NCBI GenBank assembly: GCA_023091665.1
Contig: JALJCQ010000015.1
Span: forward strand, 2,480,001-2,544,000
DNA length: 64,000 bases
Source: Pythium myriotylum
Taxonomy: Eukaryota > Oomycota > Peronosporomycetes > Pythiales > Pythiaceae
Reading direction: 5' to 3'
Both the position numbers and the translations under genes were made by a program. Each line of letters starts with the position of its first letter. Position 1 is the first letter of the stretch. Below the pieces are notes generated by a model, which was given only the letters and a program-made list of their open reading frames with translations, was not told where the DNA came from and searched no databases. Below are positions 21,101 through 30,212 of this stretch, one piece after another.

Positions 21101-23538
21101 TTACTGAGCGTGCGCTTCTTCTCATCTTCCTTCATCGCGAAGTTTCGTAGCAGCACCACAAGCATGAAGTTGAGCACCAGGTAGCAGCAGAGGATGAAAT
21201 ATGCCATGTAGTAGAGTAGCGCAACGCCAAACGAGCTTGCAGTGAGTGAGGCGTAGAACACTTTCCATGTATCGCCTCCGCACGATATCTTGAACAACGT
21301 AAGCATGCTATCTCCGAAGGTGTTGAAGTGCGATCTCATAGAGAGTGGGAACTTTCCACCGAATAGATTCATGCCAACAATGGCAAAAAGACTGTTAATA
21401 AACAGATGAAACACCGTCAGACTGAGGAATGCTGGCACGCTGGCGATCACTGCATCGAGGACGTGGAGTAGCTCGTTCTTTTTCCGAATTACTCGGAACG
21501 GCCGTACAAGACGGAATAGCCGAAGAACAAAAATCGCGCGAGTATAGGTGTCGCTGTACAACACAAGCGAGGTCAACAGGCAGAAGAACTCGACGAAGGC
21601 ACAAGTGAGAATCACGAAGTCTAAACGATTCCACGGGTTCTTCAGGTAATTGACAAGACCGCCAGCACTGCCACATACCACGAAAAACTCGGCTGTGTAT
21701 ATCAAGATGAGAGCATTCTCAGCGTTGTAGAGTCTTCTGGCGTAGTCAGCAGACATCCCATGGTACTCCATTGCGAAGAGCAAACTGTTGATGAATACGA
21801 CCAGATTCATGAAGTGTTCGAAAACGGCGGAGTCACTGATCGAGCAAAGTCGCGCCATGAAGTCACCGCCGGGGTCGATCATGTAGAACACCTGCTCACG
21901 ATGCAAGCGAATTCGGGAAAGAAACGTGTCTTCATGCTCGTTAGTCGCGAAGAGAGGTGAGTGAAGCACTCGGTCACGTACTTGGACGCGATATCCTCGC
22001 CACTTTGCTAAGAAGACGGCCACCACGTCAGGAAAGTTCTTGGTCGCGGAAGGGAATTGGATGCGATTCCTTTTCTGGTAGTTCTCCGACAACTTTTTGC
22101 GCTCTTCTTTCAATGTTGCGTGGTGGATCGTGACATCGATATAGCTGCCACGGACGATCCCAACGAAGAGCGAGAGAATCATATACGAAACGAACACCAT
22201 GAACCCAATGAAGTAGATAATCGAGAAGAAAGACGTCGCCTGCAAAGTGCCGTCAATGGCCGAACCAAATCCCGAACGCAGAGAGATCAAGAACACAGTG
22301 AGAAACGATGCCTGAAACGAATGAAATCCCGTGTAGCCGTTGTTGGGAGCAGTCATCGCAACGCACTCGTGTGGAGCCTTACAAGACGACGAATCTTGTA
22401 AAGAGCAAAATTTTATAGGCACGACAGAAGCATACTCCTTTACGTTGGATGGTAAGAAAAACGCGCTTGTGGATGGAGCAGATACCGCTACTGCGCAACG
22501 ATGTTCTAGAGAGTCGTTGAACAGATACATGCCAAGTATCGCGAAGAGGAAAAGGTAGTACCCGTAGCATAGCACGGCATTCATGGCCATCGGCAGCGCA
22601 AGCAAGAACGTCTCAACAATCTCCTGAAAACCTTTCCAGTGTCTGAACAGTCTCACGCCTCGAAACAGCCGCAGCGATAGCATATTGAAACCTGACATCG
22701 CCGAACTCGGGATGATAGAAATCCAGCTGACGAGAACAATAACGAGGTCGAACGTGTCCCATTTCTGGCGCATGAGCGGTCTCACACCTTCCAGACCAAC
22801 GACCTTTGCGACTTGTTCGACTGTGAGCAAGATCAGCAGGGCAACTTCGAGCGGTGAGAGATTCTCCGTCATCTTGGGTTTGGTATTCACTAGCAGTTGA
22901 TCATCGTCCGTGAGGATGAAGGGCCGCAATGCGATGAAAACCATGTTGATGATCACGACAACAAAGACGAGAACCTCAAACGATGGGTGCGAGACAAGCT
23001 GGTAGCATCGTGTGGACCAACCCTCCGGGAGGGCGATATCGCTCGCGTCGTTGTAGAGGTCTATCGTGCCCGTCAGGTTGGCTTCGGCGAGGAAGAACGA
23101 CAACGCAATGTTCCGCGTCGACGGGTCATCGAACTCGAGGTCGAAGGAGTAAAGTGATGAGACGGTTGTGGCTTGAGACAGCAGCCGCCGCTGCCCATCA
23201 TCTCCGCTCGACACCGACGAGAGCAACGAGAGACAGCAGTCGTCGCTGAGCGGGAGATCCTCTGGGCTGACATACTTGATCGTGCGGATGAGGTTCGTGG
23301 TCTGGCGCCCCTCGCGGACTGCGCACACGTCGCTCAGATTGATCTCGGCCTGGCGCTGCTGGAATTGCCGCACGCGGTTCGTGTTCGTCCACACGAGCGT
23401 CACCTTGTCCTGCCGCAACTCAAGCACGCCGGGCAGAGGCTCGCCGCAAGCGCCGTGGAAGTAGACGCGCACGGCGCCGTCGCGTAGCTGGTCGCGGAAC
23501 GAGTCCAGCAGCGTCTCGTCGTCGTCGCGCTGCATCAT
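18130..23538 (-). CDS. Four-domain voltage-gated-type cation channel with PH-like N-terminus and IQ motif
   Basis: A single exon of 1,802 residues. It has four repeats of six membrane segments. S4 helices with Arg/Lys every third residue are clear in domain I (SLRLFRGVRLFRHWK, about 288-302) and II (LRLFRLVRPFRVIRKK, about 672-687), present in III (about 1067-1088) and weak in IV (about 1391-1413). Pore loops give filter positions Ser422 (SLRSGFG), Asp756 (CGGDTW), Lys1182 (TKKGW) and Glu1480 (TAGEDW). That is neither the EEEE of calcium channels nor the DEKA of animal sodium channels; a Lys in domain III is shared with sodium channels and NALCN. Residues about 35-155 resemble the PH region of phospholipase C (INLSDVCAVREGRQT). 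After domain IV come an EF-hand-like stretch (about 1570-1600) and an IQ motif (AIKIQSVFRMFRVRRR, about 1716-1731), suggesting calmodulin binding. Ion preference is not predictable. Confidence 0.9.
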   Translation of the reverse strand: MMQRDDDETLLDSFRDQLRDGAVRVYFHGACGEPLPGVLELRQDKVTLVWTNTNRVRQFQQRQAEINLSDVCAVREGRQTTNLIRTIKYVSPEDLPLSDDCCLSLLSSVSSGDDGQRRLLSQATTVSSLYSFDLEFDDPSTRNIALSFFLAEANLTGTIDLYNDASDIALPEGWSTRCYQLVSHPSFEVLVFVVVIINMVFIALRPFILTDDDQLLVNTKPKMTENLSPLEVALLILLTVEQVAKVVGLEGVRPLMRQKWDTFDLVIVLVSWISIIPSSAMSGFNMLSLRLFRGVRLFRHWKGFQEIVETFLLALPMAMNAVLCYGYYLFLFAILGMYLFNDSLEHRCAVAVSAPSTSAFFLPSNVKEYASVVPIKFCSLQDSSSCKAPHECVAMTAPNNGYTGFHSFQASFLTVFLISLRSGFGSAIDGTLQATSFFSIIYFIGFMVFVSYMILSLFVGIVRGSYIDVTIHHATLKEERKKLSENYQKRNRIQFPSATKNFPDVVAVFLAKWRGYRVQVRDRVLHSPLFATNEHEDTFLSRIRLHREQVFYMIDPGGDFMARLCSISDSAVFEHFMNLVVFINSLLFAMEYHGMSADYARRLYNAENALILIYTAEFFVVCGSAGGLVNYLKNPWNRLDFVILTCAFVEFFCLLTSLVLYSDTYTRAIFVLRLFRLVRPFRVIRKKNELLHVLDAVIASVPAFLSLTVFHLFINSLFAIVGMNLFGGKFPLSMRSHFNTFGDSMLTLFKISCGGDTWKVFYASLTASSFGVALLYYMAYFILCCYLVLNFMLVVLLRNFAMKEDEKKRTLSNIFQDRMLTMQRVHHFDEYLFLQDFSDLYQSDVMYATLAGSAEKKAKIEMSTTEEMTFRLLKILPTSDFLKIKGYSGKSSSGNTNSGVSSRIHGARYIRLEPASPRRSHASPPNSHRIEDFGSGIRGRVRRFFSGDWITADVSLFLFPPHSRFRLRCKRLEKETDKFIFICIVIRTVLLTLQSPVYGNLIQEFNLLTDVLFAFVLLFEFVIKVVSRGFLLTPNSYLSTPMNQLNMVVLMGCSLLLLLPRSTMVTLFKLSRAFGPVRVFYRVKMFRVIIEALQHSLRQIFYCVVITLFLFYSFATLGMQFFAGKFSFCNDPNVSSHSECEGFFWSSKTGILMPRVWGNLAGMHFDNIGGAMASIFVLVTKKGWLPVLNLAMDIVDGEHQPVRNASAYFAIFFVVVIFVTRFYILRVFAGIIMNNFRCYNGTLLLNNLQLIWMRNKHAIIKLRPKYPLPQNKLLLQAQIFVQTRAFRQFTSSVVILHVILLAWYRSPVGREFIDDLNDDINGVSAEHERGVWWLHYVFSMIYAIDAIMCVVSMGWKDFLMKGFTWRTTNSVTAFVMLVGPSLTNSPVLLVLGMTRAFDFKHISLVFERFYSIRTLFETLLASVRMTLKVSLLLGYGVFVFATFGMQLFSLTRWGYGLDSNMNYLTFPSAFTTFVKFTAGEDWYDSYHSSSVSPPNCVASGNFPWARYTSDCGSSLLSTVFYHMFYVLVTLVLQNLYVATMVDTFVSTSAVGKNQEESLQLLGFSSDDLRHFQAVWSKFDPEAFGYLHRKNLLSFMTQLDEPLGLGPARNMVTREIARLDPDTVTPAVRAQVELQVHRKRKELFQEIDARISELILRLRIIHDDHLGADLTCPPSMIRFSDLIVVLTSRIVPLGSLTVQDKVDELAVRGYVRRHRSAIKIQSVFRMFRVRRRKTRRRARSILARESRMEPEPLGPKESRSRRASELIALTASSSGFLPLETEELIQESILATSPGEMVSVSLE

Positions 23539-24018
23539 TGCGGCATTAGCGTTCTGCCCGAAAACTCGACTTCTGGTGGGTCCGCCGCGCCGTGAGATAC
23601 CTCAATCGAGAGAGGAAGCCGCGCTGAATCCTCTGCGAGTCGATGGACACCGATGCGGCCACGGGGGCTGGGCATTGAGCTCCGGCAGTGCCTTGACTCT
23701 GGCGACATCGCGCGTGACGCTCTTCCTGTTTTTAGCTCGTTCAATGGTCGGTTTCACTGTGCGCAATATTAATGACCAATCGCATCTTCTTTAGATCTAT
23801 TTTCAACCAATTAAAACATTTTATTTAAATATGGAATCATGTTTGGCGCGAAAAATACCTCATGCGCGCTTGACCCGATTGGATATGGGAACATGACACG
23901 ACCGGAACGCGAGAAAGATGTACGTAGCAGAGCGCGAGCGAGACGACTCAGAGGCTCACGCATGGATCAGACGAAAGCGCGCTGATCGCTCGATCGAACG
24001 CGGTGCCGCACGGACCCC
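23539..24018. promoter_or_regulatory. Shared divergent promoter of channel and coiled-coil genes
   Basis: A 480-bp gap between two head-to-head start codons. The middle is AT-rich (ATTTTATTTAAATAT near 23818). CCAAT-type sequences occur (GACCAATCG at about 23772). An E2F-like palindrome lies at 23842. Confidence 0.55.
23842..23854. promoter_or_regulatory. E2F-like palindromic site
   Basis: TTTGGCGCGAAAA fits the E2F/DP consensus TTTSSCGC on both strands. It lies 177 nt before the coiled-coil start codon and about 300 nt from the channel start codon. Binding is inferred from the sequence only. Confidence 0.5.
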
Positions 24019-27000
24019 ATGGCGTCGAATGGACGCCGCAAGCCGCCTCCGAACGGCGGCTCGCTTCCGTCGTCGCAGACTCCTCGAAGCCAGTCCCTTC
24101 CACAGCTTCAGGCCTTGAGCTCCCAGTCAAGTGGCGCAGCGTCGTCATCCAGCGTCGCGACGAGGAAGTGCCGCGGTGAGTTCTGTCGTGTTGTGCCGTC
24201 TACATTGGTCGGTCTCTATGGAGCGGCACCGGAGAATAATGATGACCCAGCCAACGACACCAGCGACGACTCCGACGCTTCACGTCGACGAGGGCTATCG
24301 CGAGAGCGAGATGTTGTTCTTTCCGACAATGGACAGCGGTTCAAGATCGGCAACAACAACCTGCTGTTAGCCAAAGCCGAGATGGCGTTCCTTCTTGGCA
24401 ATGTCAAAGGCAAGGCAGACGACGTTGCATTGCAGTGGCAGGAAGCCGACAACATTCACCGCATGGAGTTAGGGCGCAGCAATCCGACCGCGTTTTACAA
24501 GCAGGTCTCCGTGTGCCGCAACTGCCACCGGATCTACGCCGACCTCGCGATTTTTCGGGAGACGGGATTCCGGTGGGAGCCGAGACTCAAGGACGCGTGG
24601 TCGGAAGGCAAGGAAAAGCTCGGCGATAGCAAGAAAGTGAGGAAGAAAGCGAACGCGGCAGCCGAGACAAGGGCAGATTCTGGATCTCCCGAGGACGATG
24701 CCTCACTCGAGTATGACCGCATGTTTCTTGCCGAACTTGCGAAGCACTCTCAGGGCGAGGATGTTCTGACGTGGCAGCAATCTTTGGGGCCGACCACCCG
24801 CTCGGAAGAGGAAGTCAGTCATGGCGCTGTCAGGCAGCCTCCTCTCCACTCAGTACCTGCCACTCTTCCAGTGCTCGAAAAGTCACCACTGAGCAGTGGA
24901 ATACAGCTCCAGCTGAAGAAACCACAGCCCATTCGTCACTCTTCCGAGGATGGCATGACGACAAACCAGCAAATTATCACAACGAGTAGCCCGGCAGTGA
25001 TCACTGATCGCAGTTCTGCGACGTTGGAGAAACTCGTTCTACAACTCCGAGAGGAGCTTGCGCGCGAACAAATATCGGCTAAGCGACTTGAGTCCCAAAA
25101 GCAGCTTTTGGAGCAACGTCTGACACAAGCTCAACTGATCATTCAAGAGAAAGAAGACGAATTCCGCAAAAAGCTCCTTGAGGTTGAGTTAGACTCGATG
25201 GGTAAGAAACTGCAAAACAATAGCATCGCCTCCACGTCTGCAGCAACTGATGTGGGCGAGCTTATCGAGACAATCGACTCGCTGAATCGCCAACTACATC
25301 AGACCAATTCTGATTCCGAGAGAGTTCGGCGGGAGCTACTTCATCACCATCAACAAGAAATCAAGCGGTTGCACGAGAAATATCAAGTCGAGATGGAAAC
25401 TCTTCGGCTAAGTGAGTACACGGCCAAGGAGCAAGCTGAAGCAGCTCACATGCAGATGACACAATATCAGAACGAGGCTCATGTGGCTGTGTCACAAGCA
25501 AAAAGCGCTCGCGCTGCTCTCGAGGATCTTTCAAAGAGCAGACTACCTCAGTTGGAGGAGAAGAATCGATTACTCCAGAGGCAAGTTGCTGAGTCAAAAG
25601 CTAAAGCTAGCGGAAGCGCTACATCAGTATCGTCTACGGGGGGCAACCCACTTCAGGATATATCAGCAGTCGAAAAGCATCTCAACAATAAGATTGAGTA
25701 CCTCAAGGCTCAGCTCGCCTCCGAGATGAAGTGTAAGGAGGAGCTTGGCTCTCATCTTGCAGGAATCACATCCTCAATGGAGTCGCTCAAGAAAGAGAAG
25801 CGCGCAGCGCTGTTGGAGCAAGAGGAGGCGCACAAGCGGCACATCGAGCGGTGCGAGTCTAATTTCGCTCAAGAAAAGGAGGTTTTATGCACGCAGATAT
25901 CCAGTCTTCAAGGGAAGATCGCGATGCTTCAAGCCAATGTGACTGATCTAGTGCAGGAAGTGACGATGTGGAAGTCTAAAGATGCAAACAACAAGCTTGC
26001 CCTCGAAAAAATGGCAGAAGAGAGTGTTCGACAAACGCGCCAGATTGTTGACTTGGAGAGTCAGATTGACGCGCTACAAGACGAGAGAAAACGAGATGGC
26101 AACATGGGTGTGAAAAACGCCAACGAAGAGACTCAGAGAATGCAAATGGAAGCACTGCTTCGCAGACTCGATAACGAACGGCAGTACTTGAAGAATCAGA
26201 TCGACAATGAGGCAGAATTGAGAGCAAAGAGCCAACTACAAGTCACTGCGCTTACAGAAGAGCTCCGCGAATCCAAATCGATAGCGGACGAACTGACAAA
26301 GTTGGCTGAAGATAAGATCAGTGCACTCAGTGGTGAGAAAGCTAAACTGGAACGACAGTTGCGGGATGAAAAGACTGTACTTGAGGAAAGTAGGTTGATG
26401 CTGACAAGGCAACTCAAAGAAATGCAAGTCAAGTTCATGCAGACGCGTGAGCAAGGATTGCTTGATAAAGACGAATTGGAGAAGGCGCGAGTTGAGGTTG
26501 GTGAAGCAAAATCCCAACTAATCGTTGCGCGCGAAGAAATTGTCAAAGAAAAGGAGTACAGCAAATCTGCAAATGAACGGATGTCCAAAGCGCTTACAAC
26601 AATCAAGGCGTCACTGCGATCTATGGAAGAGGAGAAGAACAAGCACATTCGTCGTCTGGAAGATGAGAGTGCCCAGTACATGCAGAAGCTTGCCAAAACC
26701 CAAGGTGAACTACTAGTCCTGGAGAACAAGTCCATTGAAGATAGACACGCAATCCGACGGCAGCAAGCGCTTCTGCGTTTGTCGTGGATTCTCACTTCTA
26801 GACTTGATGCACGGCACTTAACCGCGAAATCCTCAGCTTTCTGGCATCTTTACCTCAACTCAAATGCGACGAGCTATCGACAGCAGCTTACTGAATCTCA
26901 CCATGTGATTCTTGCAGAGCGAGAAGACGAAATGCATCGAAAATTTGTGAGCAAATGCGATGAGATCACCCAAACCCTTCATTCTGAGCGTGTTGAAGCA

Positions 27001-29409
27001 CTAAAGGAAGCTGAAGCCATCCGTCAGCGAGAAAAAGAAGAGCTGCAGCAATACTACGAGCAGGAGCGATCGCTGTTCGAAGAAGACCTCCAGCATATGC
27101 ATGCGAAGCAAATGCAGGAGCTCGAAGAGCAGTACGAGCTCACAATCAAGGCAGTCGATGAGCAATCTGCTGCCGCGCTTGCCGCACTCCAACGCCGCTG
27201 CGAAGAGCTTCAGCAAGAACGTGATGATGCACGCCGAGCATTCGATAATGGGCGCATGGAATTCGAACAACTTGGGGCTAGAGCGGAGGCGAATGAGCGT
27301 TCGATTGCTGCTGAAAAACGCCGGAGCGAAAAGTTGTGGTCACAGGAGAAAGAATCGATCGTGCTCGCACACGAAACCGAGGTGGCTGAACTTCAGATAA
27401 ATTTTGAGGCGAAGATACGCGAACTGATGGGAACACACGATGCTAATATCAACCGCGAGCGCGAGCTAGCCAAACAGGAATGTTTGAACGAAGTTGCGCA
27501 AGTCCGTGATGCTCTCGAGTTGAAGATGAAAGAAAACGCTTGTTCTCTCAAGGATGCACACAAAACAGAGCTGCACGAGATGGAAGCTCGTCATGCCACT
27601 GAACTAGATGAAGTGAAGCAGCAGATTAACGAGTCATGGCAGAACGTGATGGATCAGGAGCGTGCTGCTCACGAGAGGAACTTGAAAGCTGCCCTTGAGC
27701 GAGTCGAAACCAAGACACAAAGCCATCTTGATTCGCTACAGAAGGACATGAATGATCGTAAAGCGAATGCAGTTCTTCAGTGCACATCAAAGTGGCAAAA
27801 AGCAATGGAGGATTTGCAAGCACGAATGGAGATTGAGAAAAAGGTATCGTATGAGAGTGGATTGCAAGACCGAGAGAACGAATGGCAGCAGGCAGCTCTC
27901 CAAATCAAGCAAAAACAGAAAGAAGAACTTGAGAGCGTGCAGAATGAGGCTGTGCGGGCGATTCAAGCAGCTGAAGAGCGTCATAATATTCTTCTTCAAG
28001 CGCAAGTCACTGCAATGCGAGTCGAATTTGAGGAGAAGAAGCGACTTGAGTTCGAAGTTCTTCAGCATGAAACCGTGTTGAAGGAGAGAATGCAAAGCCG
28101 CGAGGATCAAGCTGCCGCGCTAAGAAAGCAAGAGGAAGACTTGCTCGTCAAGTTCAAGAATGACATGCAGAGCCTTCGTAACGAACTTACGGATGATCAC
28201 AACGCATACATCAGACAACTGGAAGAGAAACACCAAAACGAGCGTGAAGAGCTTCTATGCGAGTATGAGCGTAGGCGAGAAGACCTGGTTGCGCATCTTC
28301 ATGAGTCCCACTCGACGGAATTAGAGCGACTTTCCTCCTCCAAGGATGCAGAATTATCGACTCGCCTTCAAGTTCTAGAGCGTGAATTTTTGGAGCAGTT
28401 TGAGAGCCAACGTCTTGAAATGCAACGCGCGTTCAACTACGAGGTCGAAGCTAAGCTGAAGGAGCAAGAGGGAAGGCTTCTGGCTGATCAAGAGGATGCT
28501 ATAAACCAGGTGCAGGAGGACTCTGAGAGACTCATTGAGCAGGTTGAGTTGGCAATGACTGAGCTCAAGAAACAGAAAGACGCACTCGAGAATGAACTGA
28601 CAAGGTTGCGAGGTGCATTGGAGGAGGCCGAGGATGCTCACTTCGACGCTGAGGAGACTTTAAAGAAGCAGCAGAAGCACATGGTGTTCCACGTCATGGC
28701 GCTGATTATGAGTGCCAAAAAGACAATTGGAGACACCTCCAACCAGCTCACTCAGCAAATAATGGAATTACAGTCAAGACACGATCATCTTGATGCTCAG
28801 GTGCAGCGTGATAAGCGACAGTGGGAGAAGGATGTGGGTCAAGTTCGAGACGCGTGGAGCCAGATCCAATCTCGTCACGGGGAGATGCACCAGACACTGA
28901 CCACTTACAAACGCGACGAACTCGTTGCGCACCGCAGTGCGAGCACAGTTCTTTCGAATGAAGTTTCAATCGTGTCGAAACAAATGGAGGAAGTCTCCGA
29001 TATGAAGGCCACACTGGAGAAAGAGATCGAGCAGCTCCAGGCGGAAGCCCATGGCGTCGAGGCTAGTTTACGGCAGCTCATGCTGCAAAGCTCATCTTCG
29101 TCTCCCAGCCTTTCATCTGCAGGTGATGGCAGCCTAAATATGGCAGTCGTGGCCAAGAAGCGACGGCTGAACGAAGAGTTCGAGGCGTTGCTCGAGCAGG
29201 TCGAGCGCAAGAGAGTTGAGGTGCGGAACATGGACAAGACGCTTGCGTCGCTTCGCCAGCGGCGAGAGGAAAAAGAGTCCGAGCTCAAGACGATGGAGCG
29301 CAAGCTCGTCGAGATTCTCGTGGGTCAGCAAAAGCAGCTGCTGGCGCTGCTCAGCGCAACCCGGGAGCTCGCGCTGCCGTCGATGCTAGCGACCGTCGCG
29401 GCCAGTTGA
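24019..29409 (+). CDS. Giant coiled-coil protein, possibly cytoskeletal or centrosomal
   Basis: 1,796 residues in one exon. Residues 1-330 are mostly non-helical: a Ser/Pro-rich start, an acidic patch (NDDPANDTSDDSD), and a compact segment with a CxxC pair (SVCRNCHRIY, Cys166/Cys169) that could hold metal. From about 330 to 1790 the chain is almost unbroken heptad coiled coil, rich in Glu, Lys, Gln and Leu. It breaks once, at about 913-960 (LLRLSWILTSRLDARHL, then AFWHLYLNSN), which recalls short Trp-containing helical repeats of centrosomal proteins. No signal peptide or membrane span is seen. I do not recognise the family with certainty; a structural role in the cytoskeleton, basal body or Golgi is inference. 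Its 3' end faces a small minus-strand gene 44 nt away. Confidence 0.8.
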   Translation: MASNGRRKPPPNGGSLPSSQTPRSQSLPQLQALSSQSSGAASSSSVATRKCRGEFCRVVPSTLVGLYGAAPENNDDPANDTSDDSDASRRRGLSRERDVVLSDNGQRFKIGNNNLLLAKAEMAFLLGNVKGKADDVALQWQEADNIHRMELGRSNPTAFYKQVSVCRNCHRIYADLAIFRETGFRWEPRLKDAWSEGKEKLGDSKKVRKKANAAAETRADSGSPEDDASLEYDRMFLAELAKHSQGEDVLTWQQSLGPTTRSEEEVSHGAVRQPPLHSVPATLPVLEKSPLSSGIQLQLKKPQPIRHSSEDGMTTNQQIITTSSPAVITDRSSATLEKLVLQLREELAREQISAKRLESQKQLLEQRLTQAQLIIQEKEDEFRKKLLEVELDSMGKKLQNNSIASTSAATDVGELIETIDSLNRQLHQTNSDSERVRRELLHHHQQEIKRLHEKYQVEMETLRLSEYTAKEQAEAAHMQMTQYQNEAHVAVSQAKSARAALEDLSKSRLPQLEEKNRLLQRQVAESKAKASGSATSVSSTGGNPLQDISAVEKHLNNKIEYLKAQLASEMKCKEELGSHLAGITSSMESLKKEKRAALLEQEEAHKRHIERCESNFAQEKEVLCTQISSLQGKIAMLQANVTDLVQEVTMWKSKDANNKLALEKMAEESVRQTRQIVDLESQIDALQDERKRDGNMGVKNANEETQRMQMEALLRRLDNERQYLKNQIDNEAELRAKSQLQVTALTEELRESKSIADELTKLAEDKISALSGEKAKLERQLRDEKTVLEESRLMLTRQLKEMQVKFMQTREQGLLDKDELEKARVEVGEAKSQLIVAREEIVKEKEYSKSANERMSKALTTIKASLRSMEEEKNKHIRRLEDESAQYMQKLAKTQGELLVLENKSIEDRHAIRRQQALLRLSWILTSRLDARHLTAKSSAFWHLYLNSNATSYRQQLTESHHVILAEREDEMHRKFVSKCDEITQTLHSERVEALKEAEAIRQREKEELQQYYEQERSLFEEDLQHMHAKQMQELEEQYELTIKAVDEQSAAALAALQRRCEELQQERDDARRAFDNGRMEFEQLGARAEANERSIAAEKRRSEKLWSQEKESIVLAHETEVAELQINFEAKIRELMGTHDANINRERELAKQECLNEVAQVRDALELKMKENACSLKDAHKTELHEMEARHATELDEVKQQINESWQNVMDQERAAHERNLKAALERVETKTQSHLDSLQKDMNDRKANAVLQCTSKWQKAMEDLQARMEIEKKVSYESGLQDRENEWQQAALQIKQKQKEELESVQNEAVRAIQAAEERHNILLQAQVTAMRVEFEEKKRLEFEVLQHETVLKERMQSREDQAAALRKQEEDLLVKFKNDMQSLRNELTDDHNAYIRQLEEKHQNEREELLCEYERRREDLVAHLHESHSTELERLSSSKDAELSTRLQVLEREFLEQFESQRLEMQRAFNYEVEAKLKEQEGRLLADQEDAINQVQEDSERLIEQVELAMTELKKQKDALENELTRLRGALEEAEDAHFDAEETLKKQQKHMVFHVMALIMSAKKTIGDTSNQLTQQIMELQSRHDHLDAQVQRDKRQWEKDVGQVRDAWSQIQSRHGEMHQTLTTYKRDELVAHRSASTVLSNEVSIVSKQMEEVSDMKATLEKEIEQLQAEAHGVEASLRQLMLQSSSSSPSLSSAGDGSLNMAVVAKKRRLNEEFEALLEQVERKRVEVRNMDKTLASLRQRREEKESELKTMERKLVEILVGQQKQLLALLSATRELALPSMLATVAAS

Positions 29410-29453
29410 TCAGCTCGGTTCGATGGTGCATCGACTGGTCTATTCAATTCGCG

Positions 29454-29755
29454 TTACTCTTCGCGACTTGCGGCTTGCTCTTCCTCGAATCTCTTGCGCG
29501 CCTCGTTCTCGACGATCACGCGCACCTACGAGCCAACAACCCACAGCAAGTGAGCTCGCTGGACACCGTGAGCGACGCCCGACCGTTGGGACTTACCCGT
29601 CGCTCTTCGAGGAACTTGGACTGCAAGTAGAAGCCGTAATAGGCGCCCGCGAGACCGCCCACGAGCGCGAAGAGCGCGCGACCCGTGGAGCTGCCGCCGC
29701 CGACGTTGACGCCGCCGCGCGGAGGCGGCGTGTAGCCGGCTGCTGGACCCGTCAT
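29454..29755 (-). CDS. Small single-span membrane protein, two exons
   Basis: Exons 29755-29597 and 29525-29454 joined across a 71-nt intron (GTAAGT...TAG) give 76 residues. A Gly/Pro-rich start (MTGPAAGYTPPPRGG) is followed by one hydrophobic segment (ALFALVGGLAGAYYGFYL) and a charged helical tail (IVENEARKRFEEEQ). The shape is that of small mitochondrial inner-membrane proteins, but I do not recognise a family. An upstream extension in frame (to 29839), or a further 5' exon near 29858-30091, cannot be excluded. Confidence 0.62.
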
Positions 29756-30212
29756 TCTTGACCTCTTGGCTGATGATGACCACGGAGATCCCCATAATAG
29801 AGGACTCCGATCGTACAGTATGATCTGGTCCCGTACCAATGTTACCAGTATGGTAAGTTACATCTGAGTCGGACGGTGTATCTTTCGAGAGTGAGAGGTC
29901 GCGAAAATGGACCAGGAGGTCGCTTGGAAGAGATCGTGGGGCCCTCGTGGAGGAGGGAGAGGCGCGTTGAGGAGGCGTGAGAGCGACTCATGGCGTGCAC
30001 TGATAGCCGCAGGATCCTCGCCGGGTGGCGGCTCTTCGTCACACGTCGCGAGGGGCTTGAAGCGGCGCCTCCGTGTCGTTAGTCGGCTCAAGTGAAGACT
30101 AAGGCAGAGCTCCTCGTGACGGAGCTCTTTGTTGAGCTAGTTGTTGCTCATTCTCGTATCAGCGCGCACTGCGACGAACCTTCCAAGTGAGACCACAAGT
30201 TACAACTAGATA
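29756..30212. other. Intergenic between membrane-protein gene and carbonic anhydrase
   Basis: Head-to-head arrangement, so it should hold both promoters. Open frames of 60-77 codons on both strands show no recognisable protein. A hairpin-like GCAGAGCTCCTCGTGACGGA near 30103 is short and was not pursued. Confidence 0.35.

Noticed and set aside
18130..23538. Classical EEEE calcium channel
   Set aside because: Pore loops have Ser and Lys where two of the Glu should be.
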